Shown piece by piece: positions 12,701-25,350 of a stretch of DNA of 64,000 nucleotides (its first letter is position 1; the number at the start of each line of letters is the position of its first letter). The position numbers and the translations under genes were made by a program. The stretch spans positions 992,001 to 1,056,000 of the forward strand of contig NW_027469102.1 in the NCBI RefSeq assembly GCF_051020765.1, in the 5' to 3' direction. The notes beneath the pieces were generated by a model. The model was not told the DNA's origin, searched no databases, and saw only the letters and a program-made list of their open reading frames with translations. This stretch comes from Lasioglossum baleicum (lineage: Eukaryota; Arthropoda; Insecta; Hymenoptera; Halictidae).

Positions 12701-15079
12701 ATGCATCCTCTCGCACGTGTTTTTGCTCGACTAGCCTGCGGGATGCATCCTCTCGCACGTGTTTTTGCTCGACTAGCCTGCGGGATGCATCCTCTCGCAC
12801 GTGTTTTTACTCGACTAGCCTGCGGGATGCATCCTCTCGCACGTGTTTTTACTCGACTAGCCTGCGGGATGCATCCTCTCGCACGTGTTTTTGCTCGACT
12901 AGCCTGCGGGATGCATCCTCTCGCACGTGTTTTTGCTCGACTAGCCTGCGGGATGCATCCTCTCGCACGTGTTTTTACTCGACTAGCCTGCGGGATGCAT
13001 CCTCTCGCACGTGTTTTTACTCGACTAGCCTGCGGGACGCATCCTCTCGCACGTGTTTTTACTCGACTAGTCTGCGGGATGCATCCTCTCGCACGTGTTT
13101 TTGCTCGACTAGCCTGCGGGATGCATCCTCTCGCACGTGTTTTTGCTCGACTAGCCTGCGGGATGCATCCTCTCGCACGTGTTTTTACTCGACTAGCCAT
13201 GCGCATCCCAAAAAACCTGCGCATGCGCATCCCAAAAAACCTGCGCATGCGCATCCCACAAAACTTCGCACGTGTTTTTACTCGACTAGCCTGCGGGATG
13301 CATCCTCTCGCACGTGTTTTTACTCGACTAGCCTGCGGGATGCATCCTCTCGCACGTGTTTTTGCTCGACTAGCCTGCGGGATGCATCCTCTCGCACGTG
13401 TTTTTGCTCGACTAGCCTGCGGGATGCATCCTCTCGCACGTGTATTTGCTCGACTAGCCTGCGGGATGCATCCTCTCGCACGTGTTTGTGCTCGACTAGC
13501 CTGCGGGATGCATCCTCTCGCACGTGTTTTTACTTGACTAGCCTGCGGGATGCATCCTCTCGCAAGTGTTTTTGCTCGACTAGCCTGCGGGATGCATCCT
13601 CTCGCACGTGTTTTTGCTCGACTAGCCTGCGGGATGCATCCTCTCGCACGTGTTTTTACTCGACTAGCCTGCGGGATGCATCCTCTCGCACGTGTTTTTG
13701 CTCGACTAGCCTGCGGGATGCATCCTCTCGCACGTGTTTTTGCTCGACTAGCCATGCGCATCCCAAAAAACCTGCGCATGCGTATCCCACAAAACTTCGC
13801 ACGTGTTTTTACTCGACTAGCCTGCGGGATGCATCCTCTCGCACGTGTTTTTACTCGACTAGCCTGTTGGATGCATCCTCTCGCACGTGTTTTTGCTCGA
13901 CTAGCCTGCGGGATGCATCCTCTCGCACGTGTTTTTACTCGACTAGCCTGCGGGATTCATCCTCTCGCACGTGCTTTTACTCGACTAGCCTGCGGGATGC
14001 ATCCTCTCGCACGTGTTTTTGCTCGACTAGCCTGCAGGATTCATCCTCTCGCACGTGTTTTTACTCGACTAGCCTGCGGGATGAATCCTCTCGCACGTGT
14101 TTTTGCTCGACTAGCCTGCGGGATGCATCCTCTCGCACGTGTTTTTGCTCGACTAGCCTGCGGGACGCATCCTCTCGCACGTGTTTTTACTCGACTAGCC
14201 TGCGGGATGCATCCTCTCGCACGTGTTTTTACTCGACTAGCCTGCGGGAAGCATCCTCTTGCACGTGTTTTTACTCGACTAGCCTGCGGGATGCATCCTC
14301 TCGCACGTGTTTTTACTCGACTAGCCTGCGGGAAGCATCCTCTCGCACGTGTTTTTACTCGACTAGTCTGCGGGAAGCATCCTCTCGCACGTGTTTTTAC
14401 TCGACTAGTCTGCGGGATGCATCCTCTCGCACGTGTTTTTGCTCGACTAGCCTGCGGGATGCATCCTCTCGCACGTGTTTTTGCTCGACTAGCCTGCGGG
14501 ATGCATCCTCCCGCACGTGTTTTTGCTCGACTAGCCTGCGGGATGCATCCTCTCGCACGTGTTTTTGCTCGACTAGCCATGCGCATCCCAAAAAACCTGC
14601 GAATGCGCATCCCACAAAACCTCGCACGTGTTTTTACTCGACTAGCCTGCGGGATGCATCCTCTCGCACGTGTTTTTACTCGAGTAGCCTGCGAGATGCA
14701 TCCTCTCGCACGTGTTTTTACTCGACTAGCCTGCGGGATGCATCCTCTCGCACGTGCTTTTGCTCGACTAGCCTGCGGGATGCATCCTCTCGCACGTGTT
14801 TTTGCTCGACTAGCCTGCGGGATGCATCCTCTCGCACGTGTTTTTGCTCGACTAGCCTGCGGGATGCATCCTCTCGCACGTGTTTTTGCTCGACTAGCCT
14901 GCGGGATGCATCCTCTCGCACGTGTTTTTGCTCGACTAGCCTGCGGGATGCATCCTCTCGCACGTGTTTTTGCTCGACTAGCCATGCGCATCCCAAAAAA
15001 CCTGCGCATGCGCATCCCACAAAACCTGCGCATGCGCATCCCACAAAACCTCGCACGTGTTTGTGCTCGACTAGCCTGC
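9770..15079 (+). repeat. 5,310-bp higher-order unit, copy 2
   Basis: Blocks match copy 1 at a constant +5,310: 10397-10487, 11144-11210, 11906-11996, 13199-13265, 13754-13796, 14579-14621 and 14984-15050. The third block is shifted by one base because of the indels in copy 1. The match runs to about 15,090, where copy 1 continues with TGTTTGTG and this copy with TTTTTACTCCACTAG. One seen substitution is CCTGCAGG near 12,275 against CCTGCGGG near 6,965. The near-identity over 5.3 kb indicates a recent duplication, or an assembly repeat that needs read-level support. Confidence 0.92.
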
Positions 15080-18000
15080 GGGATGCATCCTCTCGCACGT
15101 GTTTTTACTCCACTAGCCTGCGGGATGCATCCTCTCGCACGTGTTTTTACTCGACTAGCCTGCGGGATGCATCCTCTCGCACGTGTTTTTACTCGACTAG
15201 CCAGCGGGAAGCATCCCCTCGCACGTGTTTTTACTCGACTAGTCTGCGGGATGCATCCTCTCGCACGTGTTTTTGCTCGACTAGCCTGCGGGATGCATCC
15301 TCTCGCACGTGTTTTTGCTCGACTAGCCTGCGGGATGCATCCTCTCGCACGTGTATTTGCTCGACTAGCCTGCGGGATGCATCCTCTCGCACGTGTATTT
15401 GCTCGACTAGCCTGCGGGATGCATCCTCTCGCACGTGTTTGTGCTCGACTAGCCTGCGGGATGCATCCTCTCGCACGTGTTTTTACTTGACTAGCCTGCG
15501 GGATGCATCCTCTCGCACGTGTTTTTGCTCGACTAGCCTGCGGGATGCATCCTCTCGCACGTGTTTTTGCTCGACTAGCCTGCGGGATGCATCCTCTCGC
15601 ACGTGTTTTTACTCGACTAGCCTGCGGGATGCATCCTCTCGCACGTGTTTTTACTCGACTAGCCTGCGGGATGCATCCTCTCGCACGTGTTTTTGCTCGA
15701 CTAGCCTGCGGGATGCATCCTCTCGCACGTGTTTTTGCTCCACTAGCCATGCGCATCCCGAAAAACCTGTGCATGCGCATCCCAAAAAACCTGCGCATGC
15801 GCATCCCACAAAACCTGCGCATGCGCATCCCACAAAACTTCGCACGTGTTTTTACTCGACTAGCCTGCGGGATGCATCCTCTCGCACGTGTTTTTACTCG
15901 ACTAGCCTGCGGGATGCATCCTCTCGCACGTGTTTTTGCTCGACTAGCCTGCGGGATGCATCCTCTCGCACGTGTTTTTACTCGACTAGCCTGCGGGATG
16001 CATCCTCTCGCACGTGTTTTTGCTCGACTAGCCTGCGGGATGCATCCTCTCGCACGTGTTTTTGCTCGACTAGCCTGCGGGATGCATCCTCTCGCACGTG
16101 TTTTTACTCGACTAGCCATGCGCATCCCAAAAAACCTGCGCATGCGCATCCCAAAAAACCTGCGCATGCGCATCCTACAAAACCTGCGCATGCGCATCCC
16201 ACAAAACTTCGCACGAGTTTTTACTCGACTAGCCTGCGGGATGCATCCTCTCGCACGTGTTTTTGCTCGACTAGCCTGCGGGATGCATCCTCTCGCACGT
16301 GTTTTTACTCGACTAGCCTGCGGGATGCATCCTCTCGCACGTGTTTTTGCTCGACTAGCCTGCGGGATGCATCCTCTCGCACGTGTTTTTACTCGACTAG
16401 CCTGCGGGATTCATCCTCTCGCACGTGCTTTTACTCGACTAGCCTGCGGGATGCATCCTCTCGCACGTGTTTTTGCTCGACTAGCCTGCAGGATTCATCC
16501 TCTCGCACGTGTTTTTACTCGACTAGCCTGCGGGATGAATCCTCTCGCACGTGTTTTTGCTCGACTAGCCTGCGGGATGCATCCTCTCGCACGTGTTTTT
16601 GCTCGACTAGCCTGCGGGATGCATCCTCTCGCACGTGTTTTTGCTCGACTAGCCTGCGGGATGCATCCTCTCGCACGTGTTTTTGCTCGACTAGCCTGCG
16701 GGATGCATCCTCTCACACGTGTTTTTACTAGACTAGCCTGCGGGATGCATCCTCTCGCACGTGTTTTTACTCGACTAGCCTGCGGGAAGCATCCTCTTGC
16801 ACGTGTTTTTACTCGACTAGCCTGCGGGATGCATCCTCTCGCACGAGTTTTTACTCGACTAGCCTGCGGGAAGCATCCTCTCGCACGTGTTTTTACTCGA
16901 CTAGTCTGCGGGAAGCATCCTCTCGCACGTGTTTTTACTCGACTAGTCTGCGGGATGCATTCTCTCGTACGTGTTTTTGCTCGACTAGCCTGCGGGATGC
17001 ATCCTCTCGCACGTGTTTTTGCTCGACTAGCCTGCGGGATGCATCCTCTCGCACGTGTTTTTGCTCGACTAGCCATGCGCATCCCAAAAAACCTGCGCAT
17101 GCGCATCCCACAAAACCTCGCACGTGTTTTTACTCGACTAGCCTGCGGGATGCATCCTCTCGCACGTGTTTTTACTCGAGTAGCCTGCGGGATGCATCCT
17201 CTCGCACGTGTTTTTACTCGACTAGCCTGCGGGATGCATCCTGTCGCACGTGTTTTTGCTCGACTAGCCTGCGGGATGCATCCTCTCGCACGTGTTTTTG
17301 CTCGACTAGCCTGCGGGATGCATCCTCTCGCACGTGTTTTTGCTCGACTAGCCTGCGGGATGCATCCTCTCGCACGTGTTTTTACTCGACTAGCCTTCGG
17401 GATGCATCCTCTCGCACGTGTTTTTACTCGACTAGCCTTCGGGACGCATCCTCTCGCACGTGTTTTTACTCGACTAGCCTGCGGGAAGCATCCTCTCGCA
17501 CGTGTTTTTACTCGACTAGTCTGCGGGATGCATCCTCTCGCACGTGTTTTTGCTCGACTAGCCTGCGGGATGCATCCTCTCGCACGTGTTTTTGCTCGAC
17601 TAGCCTGCGGGATGCATCCTCTCGCACGTGTATTTGCTCGACTAGCCTGCGGGATGCATCCTCTCGCACGTGTTTGTGCTCGACTAGCCTGCGGGATGCA
17701 TCCTCTCGCACGTGTTTTTACTTGACTAGCCTGCGGGATGCATCCTCTCGCACGTGTTTTTGCTCGACTAGCCTGCGGGATGCATCCTCTCGCACGTGTT
17801 TTTGCTCGACTAGCCATGCGCGTCCCAAAAAACCTGCGCATGCGCATCCCAAAAAACCTGCGCATGCGCATCCCAAAAAACCTGCGCATGCGCATCCCAC
17901 AAAACCTCGCACGTGTTTTTACTCGACTAGCCTGCGGGATGCATCCTCTCGCACGTGTTTTTACTCGACTAGCCTGCGGGATGCATCCTCTCGCACGTGT

Positions 18001-18800
18001 TTTTACTCGACTAGCCTGCGGGATGCATCCTCTCGCACGTGTTTTTGCTCGACTCGCCTGCGGGATGCATCCTCTCGCACGTGTTTTTGCTCGACTAGCC
18101 ATGCGCATCCCAAAAAACCTGTGCATGCGCATCCCACAAAACTTCGCACGTGTTTTTACTCGACTAGCCTGCGGTATGCATCCTCTCGCACGTGTTTTTA
18201 CTCGACTAGCCTGCGGGATGCATCCTCTCGCACGTGTTTTTGCTCGACTAGCCTGCGGGATGCATCCTCTCGCACGTGTTTGTGCTCGACTAGCCTGCGG
18301 GATGCATCCTCTCGCACGTGTTCTACTTGACTAGCCTGCGGGATGCATCCTCTCGCACGTGTATTTGCTCGACTAGCCTGCGGGATGCATCCTCTCGCAC
18401 GTGTTTGTGCTCGACTAGCCTGCGGGATGCATCCTCTCGCACGTGTTTTTACTTGACTAGCCTGCGGGATGCATCCTCTCGCACGTGTTTTTGCTCGACT
18501 AGCCTGCGGGATGCATCCTCTCGCACGTGTTTTTGCTCGACTAGCCTGCGGGATGCATCCTCTCGCACGTGTTTTTACTTGACTAGCCTGCGGGATGCAT
18601 CCTCTCGCACGTGTTTTTACTCGACTAGCCTGCGGGATGCATCCTCTCGCACGTGTTTTTGCTCGACTAGCCTGCGGGATGCATCCTCTCGCACGTGTTT
18701 TTGCTCGACTAGCCTGCGGGATGCATCCTCTCGCACGTGTTTTTGCTCGACTAGCCTGCGGGATGCATCCTCTCGCACGTGTTTTTGCTCGACTAGCCTG
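11997..18800 (+). repeat. Long higher-order segment, earlier copy of 19,052-25,350
   Basis: The segment overlaps the right part of the 5,310-bp copy and then continues. Blocks inside are 13199-13265, 13754-13796, 14579-14621, 14984-15050, 15749-15839, 16118-16208, 17075-17117, 17816-17906 and 18101-18143. The block at 17816 is the first in the window to start with ATGCGCGTCCC, a form common from here to 57.7 kb but absent before. Private marks include CATCCCGAAAAA near 15,770, CATCCTACAAAA near 16,176, CTCACACG near 16,713, CTCGTACG near 16,966 and CTCGCCTG near 18,055. Confidence 0.85.
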
Positions 18801-19008
18801 CGGGATGCATCCTCTCGCACGTGTATTTGCTCGACTAGCCTGCGGGATGCATCCTCTCGCACGTGTTTGTGCTCGACTAGCCTGCGGGATGCATCCTCTC
18901 GCACGTGTTTTTACTTGACTAGCCTGCGGGATGCATCCTCTCGCACGTGTTTTTGCTCGACTAGCCTGCGGGATGCATCCTCTCGCACGTGTTTTTGCTC
19001 GACTAGCC

Positions 19009-19051
19009 ATGCGCGTCCCAAAAAACCTGCGCATGCGCATCCCACAAAACT
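19009..19051 (+). repeat. Hybrid two-unit 24-bp block
   Basis: The first unit begins ATGCGCGTCCC, a form that otherwise leads into blocks ending CCTCGC, but this block ends in CTTCGC. To its right the sequence matches the DNA after the block at 11,906-11,996, while to its left it matches the area following the first GTTCTACTTG marker. It therefore sits at a join between two higher-order units and may be the recombination point itself. Confidence 0.7.
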
Positions 19052-22000
19052 TCGCACGTGTTTTTACTCGACTAGCCTGCGGGATGCATCCTCTCGCACG
19101 TGTTTTTGCTCGACTAGCCTGCGGGATGCATCCTCTCGCACGTGTTTTTACTCGACTAGCCTGCGGGATGCATCCTCTCGCACGTGTTTTTGCTCGACTA
19201 GCCTGCGGGATGCATCCTCTCGCACGTGTTTTTACTCGACTAGCCTGCGGGATTCATCCTCTCGCACGTGCTTTTACTCGACTAGCCTGCGGGATGCATC
19301 CTCTCGCACGTGTTTTTGCTCGACTAGCCTGCAGGATTCATCCTCTCGCACGTGTTTTTACTCGACTAGCCTGCGGGATGAATCCTCTCGCACGTGTTTT
19401 TGCTCGACTAGCCTGCGGGATGCATCCTCTCGCACGTGTTTTTACTCGACTAGCCTGCGGGATGCATCCTCTCGCACGTGTTTTTACTCGACTAGCCTGC
19501 GGGATGCATCCTCTCGCACGTGTTTTTACTCGACTAGACTGCGGGATGCATCCTCTCGCACGTGTTTTTGCTCGACTAGCCTGCGGGATGCATCCTCTCG
19601 CACGTGTTTTTGCTCGACTAGCCTGCGGGATGCATCCTCTCGCACGTGTTTTTGCTCGACTAGCCTGCGGGATGCATCCTCTCGCACGTGTTTTTGCTCG
19701 ACTAGCCTGCGGGATGCATCCTCTCGCACGTGTTTTTGCTCGACTAGCCTGCGGGATGCATCCTCTCGCACGTGTTTTTACTCGACTAGCCATGCGCATC
19801 CCAAAAAACCTGCGCATGCGCATCCCAAAAAACCTGCGCATGCGCATCCCACAAAACTTCGCACGTGTTTTTACTCGACTAGCCTGCGGGATGCATCCTC
19901 TCGCACGTGTTTTTACTCGACTAGCCTGCGGGATGCATCCTCTCGCACGTGTTTTTGCTCGACTAGCCTGCGGGATGCATCCTCTCGCACGTGTTTTTGC
20001 TCGACTAGCCTGCGGGATGCATCCTCTCGCACGTGTATTTGCTCGACTAGCCTGCGGGATGCATCCTCTCGCACGTGTTTGTGCTCGACTAGCCTGCGGG
20101 ATGCATCCTCTCGCACGTGTTTTTACTTGACTAGCCTGCGGGATGCATCCTCTCGCAAGTGTTTTTGCTCGACTAGCCTGCGGGATGCATCCTCTCGCAC
20201 GTGTTTTTGCTCGACTAGCCTGCGGGATGCATCCTCTCGCACGTGTTTTTACTCGACTAGCCTGCGGGATGCATCCTCTCGCACGTGTTTTTGCTCGACT
20301 AGCCTGCGGGATGCATCCTCTCGCACGTGTTTTTGCTCGACTAGCCATGCGCATCCCAAAAAACCTGCGCATGCGTATCCCACAAAACTTCGCACGTGTT
20401 TTTACTCGACTAGCCTGCGGGATGCATCCTCTCGCACGTGTTTTTACTCGACTAGCCTGTTGGATGCATCCTCTCGCACGTGTTTTTGCTCGACTAGCCT
20501 GCGGGATGCATCCTCTCGCACGTATTTTTACTCGACTAGCCTCCGGGATTCATCCTCTCGCACGTGCTTTTACTCGACTAGCCTGCGGGATGCATCCTCT
20601 CGCACGTGTTTTTGCTCGACTAGCCTGCAGGATTCATCCTCTCGCACGTGTTTTTACTCGACTAGCCTGCGGGATGAATCCTCTCGCACGTGTTTTTGCT
20701 CGACTAGCCTGCGGGATGCATCCTCTCGCACGTGTTTTTGCTCGACTAGCCTGCGGGACGCATCCTCTCGCACGTGTTTTTACTCGACTAGCCTGCGGGA
20801 TGCATCCTCTCGCACGTGTTTTTACTCGACTAGCCTGCGGGAAGCATCCTCTTGCACGTGTTTTTACTCGACTAGCCTGCGGGATGCATCCTCTCGCACG
20901 TGTTTTTACTCGACTAGCCTGCGGGAAGCATCCTCTCGCACGTGTTTTTACTCGACTAGTCTGCGGGAAGCATCCTCTCGCACGTGTTTTTACTCGACTA
21001 GTCTGCGGGATGCATCCTCTCGCACGTGTTTTTGCTCGACTAGCCTGCGGGATGCATCCTCTCGCACGTGTTTTTGCTCGACTAGCCTGCGGGATGCATC
21101 CTCCCGCACGTGTTTTTGCTCGACTAGCCTGCGGGATGCATCCTCTCGCACGTGTTTTTGCTCGACTAGCCATGCGCATCCCAAAAAACCTGCGAATGCG
21201 CATCCCACAAAACCTCGCACGTGTTTTTACTCGACTAGCCTGCGGGATGCATCCTCTCGCACGTGTTTTTACTCGAGTAGCCTGCGAGATGCATCCTCTC
21301 GCACGTGTTTTTACTCGACTAGCCTGCGGGATGCATCCTCTCGCACGTGCTTTTGCTCGACTAGCCTGCGGGATGCATCCTCTCGCACGTGTTTTTGCTC
21401 GACTAGCCTGCGGGATGCATCCTCTCGCACGTGTTTTTGCTCGACTAGCCTGCGGGATGCATCCTCTCGCACGTGTTTTTGCTCGACTAGCCTGCGGGAT
21501 GCATCCTCTCGCACGTGTTTTTGCTCGACTAGCCATGCGCATCCCAAAAAACCTGCGCATGCGCATCCCACAAAACCTGCGCATGCGCATCCCACAAAAC
21601 CTCGCACGTGTTTGTGCTCGACTAGCCTGCGGGATGCATCCTCTCGCACGTGTTTTTACTCCACTAGCCTGCGGGATGCATCCTCTCGCACGTGTTTTTA
21701 CTCGACTAGCCTGCGGGATGCATCCTCTCGCACGTGTTTTTACTCGACTAGCCAGCGGGAAGCATCCCCTCGCACGTGTTTTTACTCGACTAGTCTGCGG
21801 GATGCATCCTCTCGCACGTGTTTTTGCTCGACTAGCCTGCGGGATGCATCCTCTCGCACGTGTTTTTGCTCGACTAGCCTGCGGGATGCATCCTCTCGCA
21901 CGTGTATTTGCTCGACTAGCCTGCGGGATGCATCCTCTCGCACGTGTATTTGCTCGACTAGCCTGCGGGATGCATCCTCTCGCACGTGTTTGTGCTCGAC

Positions 22001-25000
22001 TAGCCTGCGGGATGCATCCTCTCGCACGTGTTTTTACTTGACTAGCCTGCGGGATGCATCCTCTCGCACGTGTTTTTGCTCGACTAGCCTGCGGGATGCA
22101 TCCTCTCGCACGTGTTTTTGCTCGACTAGCCTGCGGGATGCATCCTCTCGCACGTGTTTTTACTCGACTAGCCTGCGGGATGCATCCTCTCGCACGTGTT
22201 TTTACTCGACTAGCCTGCGGGATGCATCCTCTCGCACGTGTTTTTGCTCGACTAGCCTGCGGGATGCATCCTCTCGCACGTGTTTTTGCTCCACTAGCCA
22301 TGCGCATCCCGAAAAACCTGTGCATGCGCATCCCAAAAAACCTGCGCATGCGCATCCCACAAAACCTGCGCATGCGCATCCCACAAAACTTCGCACGTGT
22401 TTTTACTCGACTAGCCTGCGGGATGCATCCTCTCGCACGTGTTTTTACTCGACTAGCCTGCGGGATGCATCCTCTCGCACGTGTTTTTGCTCGACTAGCC
22501 TGCGGGATGCATCCTCTCGCACGTGTTTTTACTCGACTAGCCTGCGGGATGCATCCTCTCGCACGTGTTTTTGCTCGACTAGCCTGCGGGATGCATCCTC
22601 TCGCACGTGTTTTTGCTCGACTAGCCTGCGGGATGCATCCTCTCGCACGTGTTTTTACTCGACTAGCCATGCGCATCCCAAAAAACCTGCGCATGCGCAT
22701 CCCAAAAAACCTGCGCATGCGCATCCCACAAAACCTGCGCATGCGCATCCCACAAAACTTCGCACGAGTTTTTACTCGACTAGCCTGCGGGATGCATCCT
22801 CTCGCACGTGTTTTTGCTCGACTAGCCTGCGGGATGCATCCTCTCGCACGTGTTTTTACTCGACTAGCCTGCGGGATGCATCCTCTCGCACGTGTTTTTG
22901 CTCGACTAGCCTGCGGGATGCATCCTCTCGCACGTGTTTTTACTCGACTAGCCTGCGGGATTCATCCTCTCGCACGTGCTTTTACTCGACTAGCCTGCGG
23001 GATGCATCCTCTCGCACGTGTTTTTGCTCGACTAGCCTGCAGGATTCATCCTCTCGCACGTGTTTTTACTCGACTAGCCTGCGGGATGAATCCTCTCGCA
23101 CGTGTTTTTGCTCGACTAGCCTGCGGGATGCATCCTCTCGCACGTGTTTTTGCTCGACTAGCCTGCGGGATGCATCCTCTCGCACGTGTTTTTGCTCGAC
23201 TAGCCTGCGGGATGCATCCTCTCGCACGTGTTTTTGCTCGACTAGCCTGCGGGATGCATCCTCTCACACGTGTTTTTACTAGACTAGCCTGCGGGATGCA
23301 TCCTCTCGCACGTGTTTTTACTCGACTAGCCTGCGGGAAGCATCCTCTTGCACGTGTTTTTACTCGACTAGCCTGCGGGATGCATCCTCTCGCACGAGTT
23401 TTTACTCGACTAGCCTGCGGGAAGCATCCTCTCGCACGTGTTTTTACTAGACTAGTCTGCGGGAAGCATCCTCTCGCACGTGTTTTTACTCGACTAGTCT
23501 GCGGGATGCATCCTCTCGTACGTGTTTTTGCTCGACTAGCCTGCGGGATGCATCCTCTCGCACGTGTTTTTGCTCGACTAGCCTGCGGGATGCATCCTCT
23601 CGCACGTGTTTTTGCTCGACTAGCCATGCGCATCCCAAAAAACCTGCGCATGCGCATCCCACAAAACCTCGCACGTGTTTTTACTCGACTAGCCTGCGGG
23701 ATGCATCCTCTCGCACGTGTTTTTACTCGAGTAGCCTGCGGGATGCATCCTCTCGCACGTGTTTTTACTCGACTAGCCTGCGGGATGCATCCTCTCGCAC
23801 GTGTTTTTGCTCGACTAGCCTGCGCTATGCATCCTCTCGCACGTGTTTTTGCTCGACTAGCCTGCGGGATGCATCCTCTCGCACGTGTTTTTGCTCGACT
23901 AGCCTGCGGGATGCATCCTCTCGCACGTGTTTTTACTCGACTAGCCTTCGGGATGCATCCTCTCGCACGTGTTTTTACTCGACTAGCCTGCGGGACGCAT
24001 CCTCTCGCACGTGTTTTTACTCGACTAGCCTGCGGGAAGCATCCTCTCGCACGTGTTTTTACTCGACTAGTCTGCGGGATGCATCCTCTCGCACGTGTTT
24101 TTGCTCGACTAGCCTGCGGGATGCATCCTCTCGCACGTGTTTTTGCTCGACTAGCCTGCGGGATGCATCCTCTCGCACGTGTATTTGCTCGACTAGCCTG
24201 CGGGATGCATCCTCTCGCACGTGTTTGTGCTCGACTAGCCTGCGGGATGCATCCTCTCGCACGTGTTTTTACTTGACTAGCCTGCGGGATGCATCCTCTC
24301 GCACGTGTTTTTGCTCGACTAGCCTGCGGGATGCATCCTCTCGCACGTGTTTTTGCTCGACTAGCCATGCGCGTCCCAAAAAACCTGCGCATGCGCATCC
24401 CAAAAAACCTGCGCATGCGCATCCCAAAAAACCTGCGCATGCGCATCCCACAAAACCTCGCACGTGTTTTTACTCGACTAGCCTGCGGGATGCATCCTCT
24501 CGCACGTGTTTTTACTCGACTAGCCTGCGGGATGCATCCTCTCGCACGTGTTTTTACTCGACTAGCCTGCGGGATGCATCCTCTCGCACGTGTTTTTGCT
24601 CGACTCGCCTGCGGGATGCATCCTCTCGCACGTGTTTTTGCTCGACTAGCCATGCGCATCCCAAAAAACCTGTGCATGCGCATCCCACAAAACTTCGCAC
24701 GTGTTTTTACTCGACTAGCCTGCGGTATGCATCCTCTCGCACGTGTTTTTACTCGACTAGCCTGCGGGATGCATCCTCTCGCACGTGTTTTTGCTCGACT
24801 AGCCTGCGGGATGCATCCTCTCGCACGTGTTTGTGCTCGACTAGCCTGCGGGATGCATCCTCTCGCACGTGTTCTACTTGACTAGCCTGCGGGATGCATC
24901 CTCTCGCACGTGTATTTGCTCGACTAGCCTGCGGGATGCATCCTCTCGCACGTGTTTGTGCTCGACTAGCCTGCGGGATGCATCCTCTCGCACGTGTTTT

Positions 25001-25350
25001 TACTTGACTAGCCTGCGGGATGCATCCTCTCGCACGTGTTTTTGCTCGACTAGCCTGCGGGATGCATCCTCTCGCACGTGTTTTTGCTCGACTAGCCTGC
25101 GGGATGCATCCTCTCGCACGTGTTTTTACTTGACTAGCCTGCGGGATGCATCCTCTCGCACGTGTTTTTACTCGACTAGCCTGCGGGATGCATCCTCTCG
25201 CACGTGTTTTTGCTCGACTAGCCTGCGGGATGCATCCTCTCGCACGTGTTTTTGCTCGACTAGCCTGCGGGATGCATCCTCTCGCACGTGTTTTTGCTCG
25301 ACTAGCCTGCGGGATGCATCCTCTCGCACGTGTTTTTGCTCGACTAGCCA
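19052..25350 (+). repeat. Long higher-order segment, later copy of 11,997-18,800
   Basis: The offset to the earlier copy is 7,055 bp at the left, about 6,593 near 19.8-21.2 kb and 6,551 from 21.5 kb to the end. The total loss is 504 bp, exactly twelve 42-bp units, removed from runs of near-identical units. Blocks are 19792-19858, 20347-20389, 21172-21214, 21535-21601, 22300-22390, 22669-22759, 23626-23668, 24367-24457 and 24652-24694. The copy kept CTGTTGG, CCCGAAAAA, CTCACACG, CTCGTACG and CTCGCCTG, but not CATCCTACAAAA, which is CATCCCACAAAA here. Confidence 0.86.

Noticed and set aside
14041..16197. Minus-strand open frames rich in Arg and Lys (ASRAKTRARGCIPQ repeats), for example 14041-16197 and 20634-22748
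   Set aside because: They resemble basic repeat proteins only by composition. They are the complement of the same satellite and are shared by all copies in equal measure.
11164..16731. A 1,855-codon open frame of 14-residue repeats (TSLRDASSRTCFCS type)
   Set aside because: It follows from the 42-bp and 24-bp periods being multiples of three. Overlapping frames on both strands are open as well, there is no unique N- or C-terminal part, the usual ends are private substitutions or 1-nt indels, and common variants alter residues freely.
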